Below the pieces are notes generated by a model. It made no database searches. It saw only the letters and a program-made list of their open reading frames with translations, and had not been told where the DNA came from. The translations under genes and the position numbers were made by a program. A stretch of DNA of 64,000 nucleotides, taken from the NCBI GenBank assembly GCA_044228285.1, contig JBGAVD010000004.1, positions 1 to 64,000 on the forward strand. Reading direction: 5' to 3'. Below are positions 15,001-21,213 of the stretch, piece after piece; the stretch's first letter is position 1; each line of letters starts with the position of its first letter. The DNA comes from JBBATK01 sp044228285. GTDB lineage: Bacteria; Bacteroidota; Ignavibacteria; Kapaibacteriales; NICIL-2.

Positions 15001-16752
15001 GCTGTTGCTACGGACGCAAGTGGCAATACGGCAAGCTGTCAGTTCACCGTTACCGTTAAGGACAACGTTGCTCCTATCGCTCGCGCGAAATGTGCAACCG
15101 TCTACCTGAATGCTAGCGGCACTGCATCAGTAAATGCTGATCAGATCGACAACTGCTCTAGTGACAACTGTGGTATCTCAAGTATCACGGTAACACCTAA
15201 TACATTCAACTGTACCAAGATCGGTAACAACACCGTTGTGTTGAAGGTAACGGACGCGTCAGGAAACACAGCGACAGCATCAGCAATTGTATCTGTCGTC
15301 GACAACATTCCACCAGTACCACGTGTACAGAATGTTACGGTCAACTTGGGCGCTAGCGGTAGTGTTACTGTTACTACAGCTCAGTATGAAGCAGGTAGCA
15401 CAGATAACTGTAGCATCTCTTCAGAGTGCTTGTCGCAATCAACATTTGATTGTACAGACATTGGCGCGAACACCGTCGTTGTAAGTGTAACCGACGCAGG
15501 TGGAAATGTAGCGACTGCAACAATCGTTGTTACGGTTCGTGATATTGTACCTCCAACGGTTGTGCCAAAGAATGTTACCATTAGCTTGAACTCAAGTGGA
15601 GTGGCTACATTGAGTGCTAACCAAGTAAACAATGGTAGCACAGACAATTGCGGTATTCAAAGCAAGACTGTTACACCATGTAACTTCACCTGTGCGAACG
15701 TAGGTAACAATACAGTAGTCCTCTTGGTGACAGACGTTAACGGCAACACGGCAACTGCAACTGCAACCGTAACTGTTGTTAGCACAAATCCACCAGTAGC
15801 TATCTGCAAGAACGTTACCATCAATCTCACAAGTGGTACCGCAACTCTGAGCCCATCCGCAGTGAACAACGGTAGCGCTGCTGTCTGTGGAAGTATTGCT
15901 TCGATGACATTGTCAAAGACAAGCTTTACCTGTGCAGACGCACCATCGAAGGTTGTCACTCTTAAGGTTACTGACTCTTATGGCAACACAGCAACCTGTT
16001 GCGCTACTGTAACCATCAATGCTGCTTCTAGCTGCTCCATTACAGCAGCTCCGAACAGCAACCTCTATACCGGTGGCAATCCAAACTGCTTGTATATTGG
16101 TTACGGAGCAACAGCCGATACACTCAAGACTACTGTTACAGGTGGTTCAGGCTATACTTACTCATGGAGCGGTCAAACAAGTCTCTTGAGCAGCACAACA
16201 TCATCGAAGCCAGTCTTTACACCAACATCAGCAGGTAGCTACACCTACGTAGTTACTGTCACGAACAGCAATGGTTGTGTTACTCAATGTAGCACGACAA
16301 TATGTGTGAAGGACATTCGCTGCAATGGTGGCAAGCTCTGGGTATGTCACGGTGGCGTGTCAACAGCATGTTATGGCTCACAAATCGCAAATCACTTCCC
16401 AGGACACTCAGGTGATTATCTAGGAATGGCTAATCAAGGTTGTACTACTGCGAAGATGTCTGATGAAGACTCTGAGGAGTTCGATCACGATCATGATCAC
16501 GCTAGCGATGTAGAGCTCTATGTTTCTCCTAATCCGTTCACAAGCGAGTTCAGTTTCACATTCACAGGAACGTCACATGAGCCAGCAACCCTGCGCCTTG
16601 TTGATCTTGCTGGCCGTGTTATTGAAACCGTTGAGAACGTACAACGCAACAACGAAGTTCGTTTGGGTCAAGGTCTGACAAATGGCGTCTACTTCTTGAA
16701 CTTTACCCAAGGTTCAACTCAGAAGGTCGTTCGCCTCGTTAAGATCAACTAA
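1..16752 (+). CDS. Giant Cys-rich HYR-like repeat surface protein with T9SS C-terminal sorting domain (5' end outside window)
   Basis: The frame is open from base 1, so the start lies upstream; 5583 residues are visible. Up to about base 12900 it consists of roughly 82-residue units resembling hyalin (HYR) repeats, each with conserved Cys positions, a DNC motif, an ANKY/F-R-TY strand and a closing ITVNDNVAP linker. From about 12900 to 16000 it changes to a second repeat type (PP-x-A-x-CK, VTDASGNTA). Bases 16320-16440 encode a WVCHGG...H..H.GDYLG...C module often seen near the ends of secreted Bacteroidota proteins. A short Asp/His-rich linker (DHDHDH) follows. The last 80 residues (about 16510-16752) have the SPNPF start, the LVDLAGRV strand and a KIN end, typical of a type A T9SS sorting domain. 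It is inferred to be exported across the outer membrane and attached to or released from the surface, as an adhesin or matrix protein. Ligand and folding are unknown. A strong terminator follows the stop. Confidence 0.93.
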   Translation, partial: NVSCSSRYTVTRTYRAVDGCDNSSTGTQIITVYDNVPPSITTPTNKTVNCTANNQPSATGSATATDNCDGATVSHNDARVNGNCPGNYTINRTWKAVDACGNSATTLQVITVVDTTGPVVTLPADVTISCTSSQDPSITGRATATDNCSGVVSITWFNCSSVIEGCAGNYHFDRTWTASDSCGNFTTANQRITVRDYTAPSITCPANVTIGCTDSQEISNTGNATATDVCSDVVSITYAVCQKCEDKDGCDNNYHFNRTFVAADACGNFSTCNQLITVRDTTAPSITCPAAITVTCASAIPAQTTTGVSATDNCSGAAVVSFVSDQTDNVICANKFVVKRTFKATDVCGNTSTCSQRITVYDNVAPSVTCPASITVVCASNIPSANINNVTATDNCGGATTISVVGDQTTNVICANKFTVVRTYKAVDACSNSASCSQSIVVFDNVAPTMSCPAPVTVTCATSVPAQSSIGVSAVDNCGGAVTIAYVGDVTRDAICANKYVIARTYSATDLCGNATTCAQVITVNDNVAPSITCPAPVTVTCASSVPAANVNAASATDNCNGAVSISHVGDVTSDFICVNKYKITRTYRAADLCNNAATCTQIITVNDNVEPTVTCPANVTYTCASSIPEPNVGSVTAVDNCSGNVQIAFVGDITRDVACANKFIVRRRYSATDACGNVGTCVQVFTINDNVPPTVSCPAPVTVSCASSIPAVSLTAVSATDNCNGVPTISHVSDVTSNFVCVNRYTVTRTYRAIDLCSNTATCSQVITVNDDVAPTINCPAGVTVSCASNIPTANTNGVSAVDNCNGNPTISIVGDQTTNVICANKFTVVRTFKAMDACSNSATCSQSIVVFDNVAPTMSCPAPVTVTCATSVPAQSSIGVSAVDNCGGAVTIAFVGDVTRDAICANKYVVARTYSATDLCGNATTCAQVITVNDNVAPSITCPAPVTVTCASSVPAVNVNAASATDNCNGAVSITHVSDVTDDVLCVNKYSVIRTYRATDLCNNTATCTQIIRVNDNIAPTINCPAGVTVNCASAIPAQNAASVSAVDNCNGTPSISFVCDVTGNVVCANKFSVTRTYTAVDACGNATSCVQMIYVNDNIPPTVSCPAPVTVNCASSVPAVSLTSVSATDNCNGVPSISHVSDVTSNFVCVNKYTVTRTYRATDLCSNTATCSQIITVNDNIAPTINCAANVTVNCASNVPAVTSTITGVSAVDNCVGAPTISHVGDRTTDVICANKYTVLRTYVASDACANTAQCVQAIVVYDNIVPTMSCPAPVTVSCSSAIPAHTTVGISAADNCGGSVAIAFISDITSNVSCANQFTVTRKYSATDLCGNATTCAQIITVNDIYAPSITCPAPVTVTCAALVPAPNTNSVSATDNCNGTPSISFVSDATGSVVCANKYVITRTYRAADLCGNTATCGQLITVNDNVAPTIACPSNLVVSCASAVPAQNTASVNAVDNCTGTVQVNFVSDVTSNVSCSSKYTLTRTYRALDLCGNASTCAQIITVNDNIAPVLSTPSHKTVTCTESTLPANTGSATATDNCSSTTVSYTDSRINGACAGSYMLKRTWKAEDVCGNSSTSLQTITVTDNVGPVISCPANVTISCQTQQDPTINTSLGFATATDNCSGVVSITWFNCPTTNDGCAGNYHFLRTWTATDSCGNFSTCNQLITVRDFTAPSITCPAAISINCQDSQDVCYTGNATATDNCSNVASVTSGVCGVCTDNDGCVNSYHFIRTFVAADYCGNFNTCSQLITVRDITAPTVTCPSAITVSCANAIPAADTLALTATDNCSGVIRISFVADQTTNVVCANKFKVIRTYKATDGCGNSTTCSQSITVFDNVAPSITCPAATTVACTADVPTPNTSVASATDNCGGHATITFVSDNTTDVVCSNKYKISRVYRASDLCNNTATCVQIITVNDNIAPTMMCPAAQTVSCASAIPAQNTASVNAADNCIGATTITYVSDVTSNVSCANQFVVTRTYRATDMCGNTATCTQVIRVHDATAPSIACPAPITVTCAYSVPAPVVGSVSSTDNCNGSTTITFVSDVSSAISCVNKYTITRTYRSSDVCGNTSTCSQIITVNDDVAPSITCPAAITVVCASSVPASNVSLVSATDNCAGSVTISWVSDQTFNTLCANKYEIRRTYKAADACGNYTTCAQSITVHDNIAPQVTCPAPLTVSCAASVPAVSVTSVSATDNCAGSIAITWVSDVTVSSTCANKYVVSRTYKATDVCGNYTTCAQSITVNDTVAPQVSCPAPVTVSCSFNIPAVATSTVSATDNCAGTVTITFACDVTHSVVCANKFKVNRTYVATDVCANTTSCIQVITVNDDVAPTIACPAPVTVTCASAIPSQNTASVSAADNCQGGLTVSFVCDVTSDVQCVNQFKVTRTYKVVDVCGNAATCNQVIVVNDNVAPALTCPSTITVNCASAVPAANTSTVTATDNCSGVPSISFVRDVTSNVGCANRYTISRIYRATDLCSNTATCIQTIIVHDNIAPQMTCPAPMTVSCTSSVPVQNTSSVSATDNCNGAVTISFVSDLSSSVVCASKYTLTRTYRATDVCGNSTTCAQVITVNDNVPPTVTAPCNVTVACTQSLVPSSTGSATATDNCSGTTISYTDTRVNGNCAGNYLINRKWKAVDVCSNSATAMQTITVYDNAGPVITCPAPVTVDCQADLSPVNNSAMGKATATDDCSGVISVTWFNCPSSNDGCAGNYHFNRTWTATDSCGNYTTCNQLITVRDRTAPSISCPVDVTVNCQDPQDIAHTGCATATDNCSGVASITNALCPGSVYTDGCTNSYHYQRTFIATDNCGNFSSCNQLISVRDVTAPSMTCPAPVTVACALSVPAPNISLVSATDNCSGAITIAFVSDKSSNVLCANKYTITRTYRATDGCNNTATCAQTITVFDNVNPTISCPAPVTVSCASNIPAVNTSSPTAADNCAAAPAISFVSDVTSNVTCVNKFKVTRTYRATDLCGNTAICTQLIVVNDNVAPTMACPAPITVTCSSDVPAASINSVNAADNCSGAPSISHVSDVTCNVVCVNKYQVTRTYRAVDLCGNSTVCTQTITVNDNVAPTMDCPDPVTVSCASSIPAQNTASVGVADNCYGTPTVSFICDVTSNVICVNKFTVTRTYRATDLCGNTSACTQTITVNDNTAPNMTCPASLSVSCTSNVPAPNTNLVTATDNCSGAPAISWVADQTSNQTCLNKYTLTRIYKATDYCGNATTCAQMIVVNDNIAPQMSCPAPVTVACSASIPGFNCTLVSATDNCIGNVAITWVGDQTVSTICANRFTVHRTYKATDVCGNFTTSNQVIIVDDNIAPVMTCPAAVTVSCAEAIPAVSISAVSATDNCVGTTTITWVSDQTSSIQCAHKFIVSRKYKATDVCGNSSLCTQTITVFDNIAPQMTCPANVTYTCASSLPANNCATVSAADNCAGQVSISWVGDQTTSSTCANKFTVKRTYKATDVCGNFSTCAQLLTINDNIAPQMTCPAATTVSCSASVPACSVSSVTATDNCAGSVSISFVADMTSNVVCANQYKITRVYRAADVCGNTATCVQFITVYDNVAPQITCPASKTVVCASAIPAPNTASVSATDNCSGSPSISWVGDETSEYVCANSYTVTRTYMATDLCYNTAICEQVFTVNDEVPPTMSCPTNISVSCASQVPSPSPSSISAGDNCTGGTTVSFVSDVTSNVICDNKYTITRTYMASDACSNFVTAAQIITVKDNIAPSISCPANVVVTCAAAVPEPDVNDVTAVDFCGGDVSISFVCDVTSNVACINKYTITRTYRAIDECGNSAMAVQTITVNDNVAPSITVPANITVNCASNVPVCNTSGVSGTDNCGGQVSLAFVADVISNQSCANKYTINRKFKATDACGNVVTAAQLIIVNDNTAPVITTPAGITVACATAVPSPSPTSINAVDNCSGSTATVTWVKDVVTSTSCASKYSMNRIYRATDACGNTATCSQNITVNDDVAPSISAPANITVSCGTNMVPNNCGGMATATDNCGTTTVSYSDSTVAASCAGNYTLIRTWKAVDQCANSATVTQTITVRDNVPPSMTTPQNITLDCTADINPATNTTLIRATGTDNCSGVVSVTWFDCEPTAGGCLNSYTFNRTWTVTDACGNYRTNNQVVTVRDITPPALTAPANVTVTCSGSVPAPDEDAVIATDNCSITVTVTHAYDSYSNSACSNKYVITRLYRAIDICGNTSTCRQIITVNDNIAPTLVAPANITVSCSSERTPNTTGVASADDNCMEDPTTSYTDAIVCGSCANNFTINRKWKALDACGNSATAMQVITVSDKTAPIFTNAAEDYTIECSAGSYAINCALSAWEADHGNATATDACGDICWSVTEGCWTSDCGVTKHINVIFKATDACGNTATTTAVFSVVDTDAPNMTDVADKTWSKTTPANSTFNTCVSDCNSYSLTYTLAGATTGSGSNTLVGKYFNEGTTTVIWTATDACGNTATVTFIVEIPRTQTCVNCIAGPVIRNTNSGCTYVVQGTEMNASYTDNCTGTKTLKNNINNSSSLAGAVFQVGTTVVTWTLTDACGSTATCTTIVKIKDSTPPTAVCKTATLTLDASGHATLSASAVNNGSSDNCSFTMTVTPNSFSCCDVGTKTVVLKVTDASGNTAKCTTTVTIVENTPPTISCQANITVTAPSTDCGKSVTLCATATDNCSEATIKYTNANGNGHCGNDWDDDYYNCNQQQCNWRYTKTFYFPIGTTQVKAIATDASGNTASCQFSVTVKDPTPPTVHTKNVSVCLGANGTVTVTAAQVNNCSSDICGIQSMTVTPNTFNCSNLGQNTVKLIVTDVSGNTASCNAIVTVNDCTPPVAVCKTATINLDANGCATLSASAVDGGSTDNCGIVSRTVTPCAFTCAQVGSNSVVLKVYDAKGNYSTCRTTVIVKDNTAPVMTCSANITVSGASSNYGSTGCGKDVTLNVTASDNCSSAVSVKYTSGNNYCGLDYDDYCGSRTCPSYGTFRFPVGTTTVKAVATDASGNTASCQFTVTVKDNVAPIARAKCATVYLNASGTASVNADQIDNCSSDNCGISSITVTPNTFNCTKIGNNTVVLKVTDASGNTATASAIVSVVDNIPPVPRVQNVTVNLGASGSVTVTTAQYEAGSTDNCSISSECLSQSTFDCTDIGANTVVVSVTDAGGNVATATIVVTVRDIVPPTVVPKNVTISLNSSGVATLSANQVNNGSTDNCGIQSKTVTPCNFTCANVGNNTVVLLVTDVNGNTATATATVTVVSTNPPVAICKNVTINLTSGTATLSPSAVNNGSAAVCGSIASMTLSKTSFTCADAPSKVVTLKVTDSYGNTATCCATVTINAASSCSITAAPNSNLYTGGNPNCLYIGYGATADTLKTTVTGGSGYTYSWSGQTSLLSSTTSSKPVFTPTSAGSYTYVVTVTNSNGCVTQCSTTICVKDIRCNGGKLWVCHGGVSTACYGSQIANHFPGHSGDYLGMANQGCTTAKMSDEDSEEFDHDHDHASDVELYVSPNPFTSEFSFTFTGTSHEPATLRLVDLAGRVIETVENVQRNNEVRLGQGLTNGVYFLNFTQGSTQKVVRLVKIN
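1209..2900 (+). repeat. Recent 1230-nt internal duplication within the giant HYR gene
   Basis: Long stretches near 1219-1700 recur almost identically 1230 nt downstream, near 2449-2900. Examples are the segments around the VICANKF codons and the following unit encoding TMSCPAPVTVTC...SSIGVSAVDNCGG. The shift of 1230 nt equals 410 codons, that is five 82-residue units. This points to unequal recombination that copied five units as a block. Confidence 0.8.
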
Positions 16753-16773
16753 GCTCTACCTACTATCACACTG

Positions 16774-16815
16774 AAAGCCGCACTTGCTGGAAAGCAGGTG
16801 CGGCTTTCTTGTTTT
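16774..16815 (+). terminator. Rho-independent terminator after the giant surface-protein gene
   Basis: A 15-bp stem (16774-16788 with 16793-16807, one G-T pair) closes a GGAA tetraloop and is followed by CTTGTTTT. It sits 22 bp after the stop codon and ends the giant gene's transcript. Confidence 0.9.
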
Positions 16816-17868
16816 ATGATCGAGAGGAAGAAAGTTGAAGACGAGCCTGCGTTTCCTTCGTTGTCGAGACTCATGGAGCTAGTGGTCTCACAGCAGTCTT
16901 GGCTTAGTGTATTTTTTGTCAACCGGGCTGCTTCGCAGCCCGCTTATCATCCATCAGCGCAAGGCTTGTTCTCGGCATCCGTATGCCGTCAGACTACATT
17001 AAGCCCGGAGTTCTACAGCTGCTCTAGCGTACTCTGGATTGAACGCGGGTGTTGAATTCCTGCGGTGGATACCTACTCATGCCTCTTCAATACTGCAATA
17101 GCTGAAGCGCAAAGCGTATCCGTACAACTATTGTCTGTCAAGGATTACACCTCTCGAGCTGTGGGGCGCAGCCCCCTGTGTAAGAAAAATCTTAAAGACA
17201 AAGAGTGATAGACAGGGTAGTCCGCAAGTAGAGTACCTTTTGTACAATAAACGTCAATCAAAGGGCTGCTAGCTTGAGAATGGCTTTGTCAATTCCTCTT
17301 CAAGTCGAGGCTATTAGTGAGACACAGCTCGTCAATAGGGAGGCGAGCAACATTTGCTGCCTTCCATAGTACTTTTTCTCTGCATCGCTTAATATCGAGC
17401 TCAGCGAAGTCGGATGGTAAATGGAATTCCTTGGTTTGAGCTAAACAAAGCAAGATTGGGTACTCAAACATAGTAGTGCTGTTGTACGTAGTGCTTGGGG
17501 GCGTTGTTAACACTTGCAGTAGATGAAGAAATGCTTACAATTTTCTAATAACACTGTTTTCAAGGACTTTGGCCCGTCATCTCAAGCGTATTCGAGTCGA
17601 TTCCGTCTATAAAAGTGTAGCTTGCGCTTCAGAATTCGCCTACATAAGACCACGAGATTGAGCGCATAGCCCCATCTGAGCCTGAAACTTTGGGTGATTC
17701 AGCTCAAAAGGTTGATAAGCAGCATGAAACAGCCGAAAAGTATAGGTGGGCAGAGCAGAACCATAGTGAAGGATAATCTTCGCTGCACTGCTGTTAAGTA
17801 CTTCATAGTAGAGTTTATAGAGAAGCGATCGCAATAAGGACGCGACACTTGACGAAAGTTGTACCAGG
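16816..17868. other. Intergenic region of about 1.05 kb without a supported gene
   Basis: Only short open frames with no recognisable protein character occur here. Two GC-rich hairpins stand out: an 8-bp perfect stem around a TTC loop at 16924-16942, and a shorter GGGGC/GCCCC stem at 17163-17175. Neither is followed by a clear T run. The promoter for the downstream kinase operon should lie in the right part, but I could not identify it with confidence. Confidence 0.6.
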
Positions 17869-20685
17869 ATGATAGCTCAACAGATTCGAATCGGACGAAA
17901 ATTACACGAACGATACTACACGGTGTCACTGTATTTGTGTGTCACAGTGCTACTCGTCGCACTTGCTGTTCTCGCGGGCTGGCATTGGGACATTGGATTT
18001 CTTCGACATCCAATCGAGGGGACAGTGTCCATGAATCCTATTACTGCCTGCGCTTTTGTCCTTATTGCTCTTTGGCTAATTGCGAACATAAAGCAACAGG
18101 CTGGAGTTGATAGCGGGTGGAGACGGATGTTGTTTATGTTCGGAGCTTGGATTCTCGTTCTAACAGGCTCAGTTTCTCTTCTCGACCGAAGTGGCCTCAT
18201 GGCGGTAGGGCTTGACCAGATCTTGTGGGCTGACAAGCTCGGGCTTGACACAGCGGACTTTCCATTCAATCGAGTCGCACCGAACACAGCCCTTGGACTT
18301 TTCCTGGTTGGCTTTTCACTCCTTTGTTTGCAGTCACAGTCGCGTAGAGTTAAGAACATAGCAAACATCTTAGCTCAGCTCGTTTTCGTTCTTGGGCTGG
18401 TGTCATGTATTGGCTATTTGTATGGCGCACATGAGTTCTATCGTGTGGGGCACAGCATACCGATGTCGCTCCTTACGTCGCTTTGCTTCGTCTGCATCGC
18501 CTTAGCTCTTCTCTTTCAGAACCCTCATGTTGGTTTCATGAATGAACTGTTCAAAGCAACAGGTGGAGGACGTGTAGCTCGGTACCTACTGCCAACTTCG
18601 ATCATCGTGCCGATAGTTTTGGGTTATGGTCGAATGAAGTTTCAAGAGTTCTATCCATTAGAAGTCGGACTGGGAAGAGCACTGTTTGTTGTCACCATCA
18701 TTCTGGTCTTTACTGCAATGGTACGCTTTGTTAGTAGGCTCTTGAATGCAACAGATGAGGCGAGAATTGAGTCCGAGACAGCACTACGCAAACTCAATGA
18801 AGAATTAGAAGAACGGATACTGCAGCGAGCTTCAGAGCTTGCCAGTGCTGAACGACGATTTCAGGTATTAGTTGAGAATAGTCAAGAGTCGATAAGTCTC
18901 AATGACGTAAACGGAAAGCTCTTGTACCTAAGTCCATCAGCTCATAAAAATTCCGGAGCTGATCCGAGCTCGCGCGTTGGTGTGTCGATGCTTGAAAAGA
19001 TCCATGAGGAAGATAAAAGTAAAGCGATACTTGCTTGGCAAGCTGCAGTCAAGAATGTAGGTGTACCTCAAAAACTCACTCATAGACTATGGAGAGCCGA
19101 CGGCTCTCTTGTATGGGTTGAAGGTGCGTTGACTTGCTTCCAGAAGGAGAATGGCGAGCGTGAGGTTGTAACCAATTTTCACGATATCACTCGGCAGAAA
19201 GAGTATGAACTGTTGTTGCGTAAACAAAACGCACTGCTCTCAACGTTGAGTTCGACGGCTAAGATAGGTGGATGGGATTTTACGATGGACCCCGTTGAGT
19301 TCTCTTGGACCGATGAGATGTATGTTATACATGAGTTGCCCATTGGTAAGAAGCCTAGCAGTACAGAGGCAGTCGAGTACTTCGCTCCTGAGGCGCAGCC
19401 AGTCATTCGATCAGCAATGCAGGAATGTCGAGAGAAGGGAATAGCTTTCGATGTCGAGCTACCATTCATTGGAGCGCTTGGTGCAGAAAAACGAGTGCGT
19501 GTACTTGGCAGAGCAGAGAAACTTGATGGTAAGGTAGTACGCGTGTATGGAACAATGCAGGATGTAACTGAGAAAACCAGAGTTGAGCATACACTCGCGC
19601 GAGCAATTAACGAAGTACAGGATTATAAAGCAGCTCTCAATGAATCTAGTATAGTAGCAATAACAGATCCCAAGGGAAAAATCCTGCACGTAAATGAAAA
19701 CTTTTGTCGTATTTCGAAGTACACCGCTCAAGAATTAATAGGAAAAGATCATAGGATAATTAATTCTGGATATCACCCAAAAGAGTTCTTTCGAGAGTTA
19801 TGGCGGACGATTGCATCAGGGCGCGTGTGGCATGGCGAGATTCGCAACAGGGCAAAAGATGGAACGCTCTATTGGGTAGATACGACAATCGTTCCTTTCC
19901 TGAACGAAGAGTCTAAACCATATGAGTACTTAGCAATCCGTGCTGATATTACTGAACGAAAAGAAGCAGAAGAGAAAGTGCGTCAATATCTTGAAGAGTT
20001 AGAAAGATCAAATAGAGATCTAGAGCAGTTTGCCTACATAGCATCACACGATTTGCAGGAGCCCTTACGGATGGTTGGCAGTTACATGGACTTGATAAGA
20101 CGACGCTACGGACCAGCACTTGATGCTGATGGACGTGAGTTTATCGAGTACGCAGTAGATGGCGCAACTCGTATGAAACAATTGATAACCGACTTGCTTC
20201 AGTTCTCTCGAATCAATCGTCAGGGTGTACAATCAATGGTTGATGTGACGAGTGTTGTTCAAAGGTCACTTCATCACCTCCAGAGCCGAGTTGAAGAAAC
20301 AGGAGCGCATATAGAGGTTGGCGATATGCCGCAGGTATTCGCTGAGGAATCTCAGCTCATACAGCTCTTCCAGAATCTGATTGGCAATGCTCTCAAGTTT
20401 AGCAGAGAAGGAGTTCAACCTCGAGTAGTCATTTCTGCAACTTCGGTTGATAATGGAATTCAGTTTAGTGTGAAAGACAATGGCATAGGCATAGAAGCGA
20501 GATTTGCCGACAAGATATTTATCATCTTTCGTCAGCTCCATGATAAGAGCCGATACCCAGGAACCGGAATCGGCTTGGCTATAGCCAAGAGAATTGTTGA
20601 ACGATATGGCGGGAAAATCTGGTTTGAATCAGTGTACGGCCAGGGCACCACGTTTCATTTTACTATACCCAGAGGTGATGAATGA
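17869..20685 (+). CDS. Membrane-bound multi-PAS sensor histidine kinase
   Basis: The 938-residue protein starts with about eight hydrophobic segments (near residues 20-38, 56-74, 87-105, 138-155, 166-186, 197-216, 239-253 and 270-289), forming an unassigned membrane sensor region. A coiled linker (295-330) and three PAS/PAC modules (about 330-450, 455-575 and 585-705) follow. The kinase core has the phosphoacceptor His727 in SHDLQEPLR, an H-box typical of phytochrome-type kinases. ATP-binding boxes are N (N836/N840), G1 (DNGIGI, from D870) and G2 (GTGIGLAI, from G898). It should autophosphorylate and pass phosphate to the overlapping response regulator (ATGA, 4-nt overlap). No receiver domain is attached. 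The input signal cannot be read from the sequence. Confidence 0.93.
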   Translation: MIAQQIRIGRKLHERYYTVSLYLCVTVLLVALAVLAGWHWDIGFLRHPIEGTVSMNPITACAFVLIALWLIANIKQQAGVDSGWRRMLFMFGAWILVLTGSVSLLDRSGLMAVGLDQILWADKLGLDTADFPFNRVAPNTALGLFLVGFSLLCLQSQSRRVKNIANILAQLVFVLGLVSCIGYLYGAHEFYRVGHSIPMSLLTSLCFVCIALALLFQNPHVGFMNELFKATGGGRVARYLLPTSIIVPIVLGYGRMKFQEFYPLEVGLGRALFVVTIILVFTAMVRFVSRLLNATDEARIESETALRKLNEELEERILQRASELASAERRFQVLVENSQESISLNDVNGKLLYLSPSAHKNSGADPSSRVGVSMLEKIHEEDKSKAILAWQAAVKNVGVPQKLTHRLWRADGSLVWVEGALTCFQKENGEREVVTNFHDITRQKEYELLLRKQNALLSTLSSTAKIGGWDFTMDPVEFSWTDEMYVIHELPIGKKPSSTEAVEYFAPEAQPVIRSAMQECREKGIAFDVELPFIGALGAEKRVRVLGRAEKLDGKVVRVYGTMQDVTEKTRVEHTLARAINEVQDYKAALNESSIVAITDPKGKILHVNENFCRISKYTAQELIGKDHRIINSGYHPKEFFRELWRTIASGRVWHGEIRNRAKDGTLYWVDTTIVPFLNEESKPYEYLAIRADITERKEAEEKVRQYLEELERSNRDLEQFAYIASHDLQEPLRMVGSYMDLIRRRYGPALDADGREFIEYAVDGATRMKQLITDLLQFSRINRQGVQSMVDVTSVVQRSLHHLQSRVEETGAHIEVGDMPQVFAEESQLIQLFQNLIGNALKFSREGVQPRVVISATSVDNGIQFSVKDNGIGIEARFADKIFIIFRQLHDKSRYPGTGIGLAIAKRIVERYGGKIWFESVYGQGTTFHFTIPRGDE

Positions 20686-21122
20686 GCTTACGCGATTTAG
20701 ACATACTACTTGTTGAAGACAATCCAGGAGATGTTCGTTTAACATTTGAAGCGCTGCGTGAACGACGGTTCCAACATAGACTTCATGTTGCCGAGGATGG
20801 AGAACGTGCGTTGTCATTTCTTTATAAGCAAGACGAGCATTTTAATGTTCCAACACCGGATTTAGTGCTGCTCGATCTCAACCTACCAAAAAAGAGTGGT
20901 TTCGAAGTTCTTTCTGTGCTTAAATCAGACCCTGCACTGAAAGTCATTCCGGTTGTAATGTTAACTACTTCAAACAGCGAATCGGATATTATTAACTGTT
21001 ATAAGCAGCACGTCAACTGCTACGTGACAAAACCTGTAAGTTTTCAGGATTTCGTAAATGCTATCCATCGAATCGAAGAGTTCTGGCTCTCGGTCGTTGC
21101 ATTGCCCGGCAATGCCTCATGA
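20682..21122 (+). CDS. Single-domain response regulator (Rcp1/CheY-like)
   Basis: This 146-residue protein is a lone receiver domain. The acidic pair is E12-D13 (VEDNPGD), the phosphoacceptor is D65 in LLDLNLPKKSG, the switch Thr lies in VMLTTS and the conserved Lys is K117 in VTKPVS. The VEDNPGDVRL opening is typical of regulators paired with phytochrome-like kinases, which matches the H-box type of the kinase it overlaps by 4 nt. There is no output domain, so it probably acts by protein contact or as a relay intermediate. Translational coupling with the kinase is likely. Confidence 0.93.
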   Translation: MSLRDLDILLVEDNPGDVRLTFEALRERRFQHRLHVAEDGERALSFLYKQDEHFNVPTPDLVLLDLNLPKKSGFEVLSVLKSDPALKVIPVVMLTTSNSESDIINCYKQHVNCYVTKPVSFQDFVNAIHRIEEFWLSVVALPGNAS

Positions 21123-21213
21123 ACGAAGATTTATTTTGCGTTATCTCTTTGGCTGCGTAGTGGCGGAACCGATAATACCCTACATCCGATGAAACTGCGC
21201 TGCGAAGAATTGT

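Noticed and set aside
963..15959. Many minus-strand and off-frame ORFs of 60-175 codons opposite the giant gene
   Set aside because: They are shadows of the codon periodicity of the repeats; their sequences have no family features and repeat with the unit period.
1..16752. Regular short repeats in the first 16.7 kb as a CRISPR array
   Set aside because: The repeats are protein-coding (about 246-nt units in an open frame) and are not identical direct repeats with unique spacers.
16798..17055. 85-codon ORF after the giant gene
   Set aside because: It begins inside the terminator and has no recognisable protein features.
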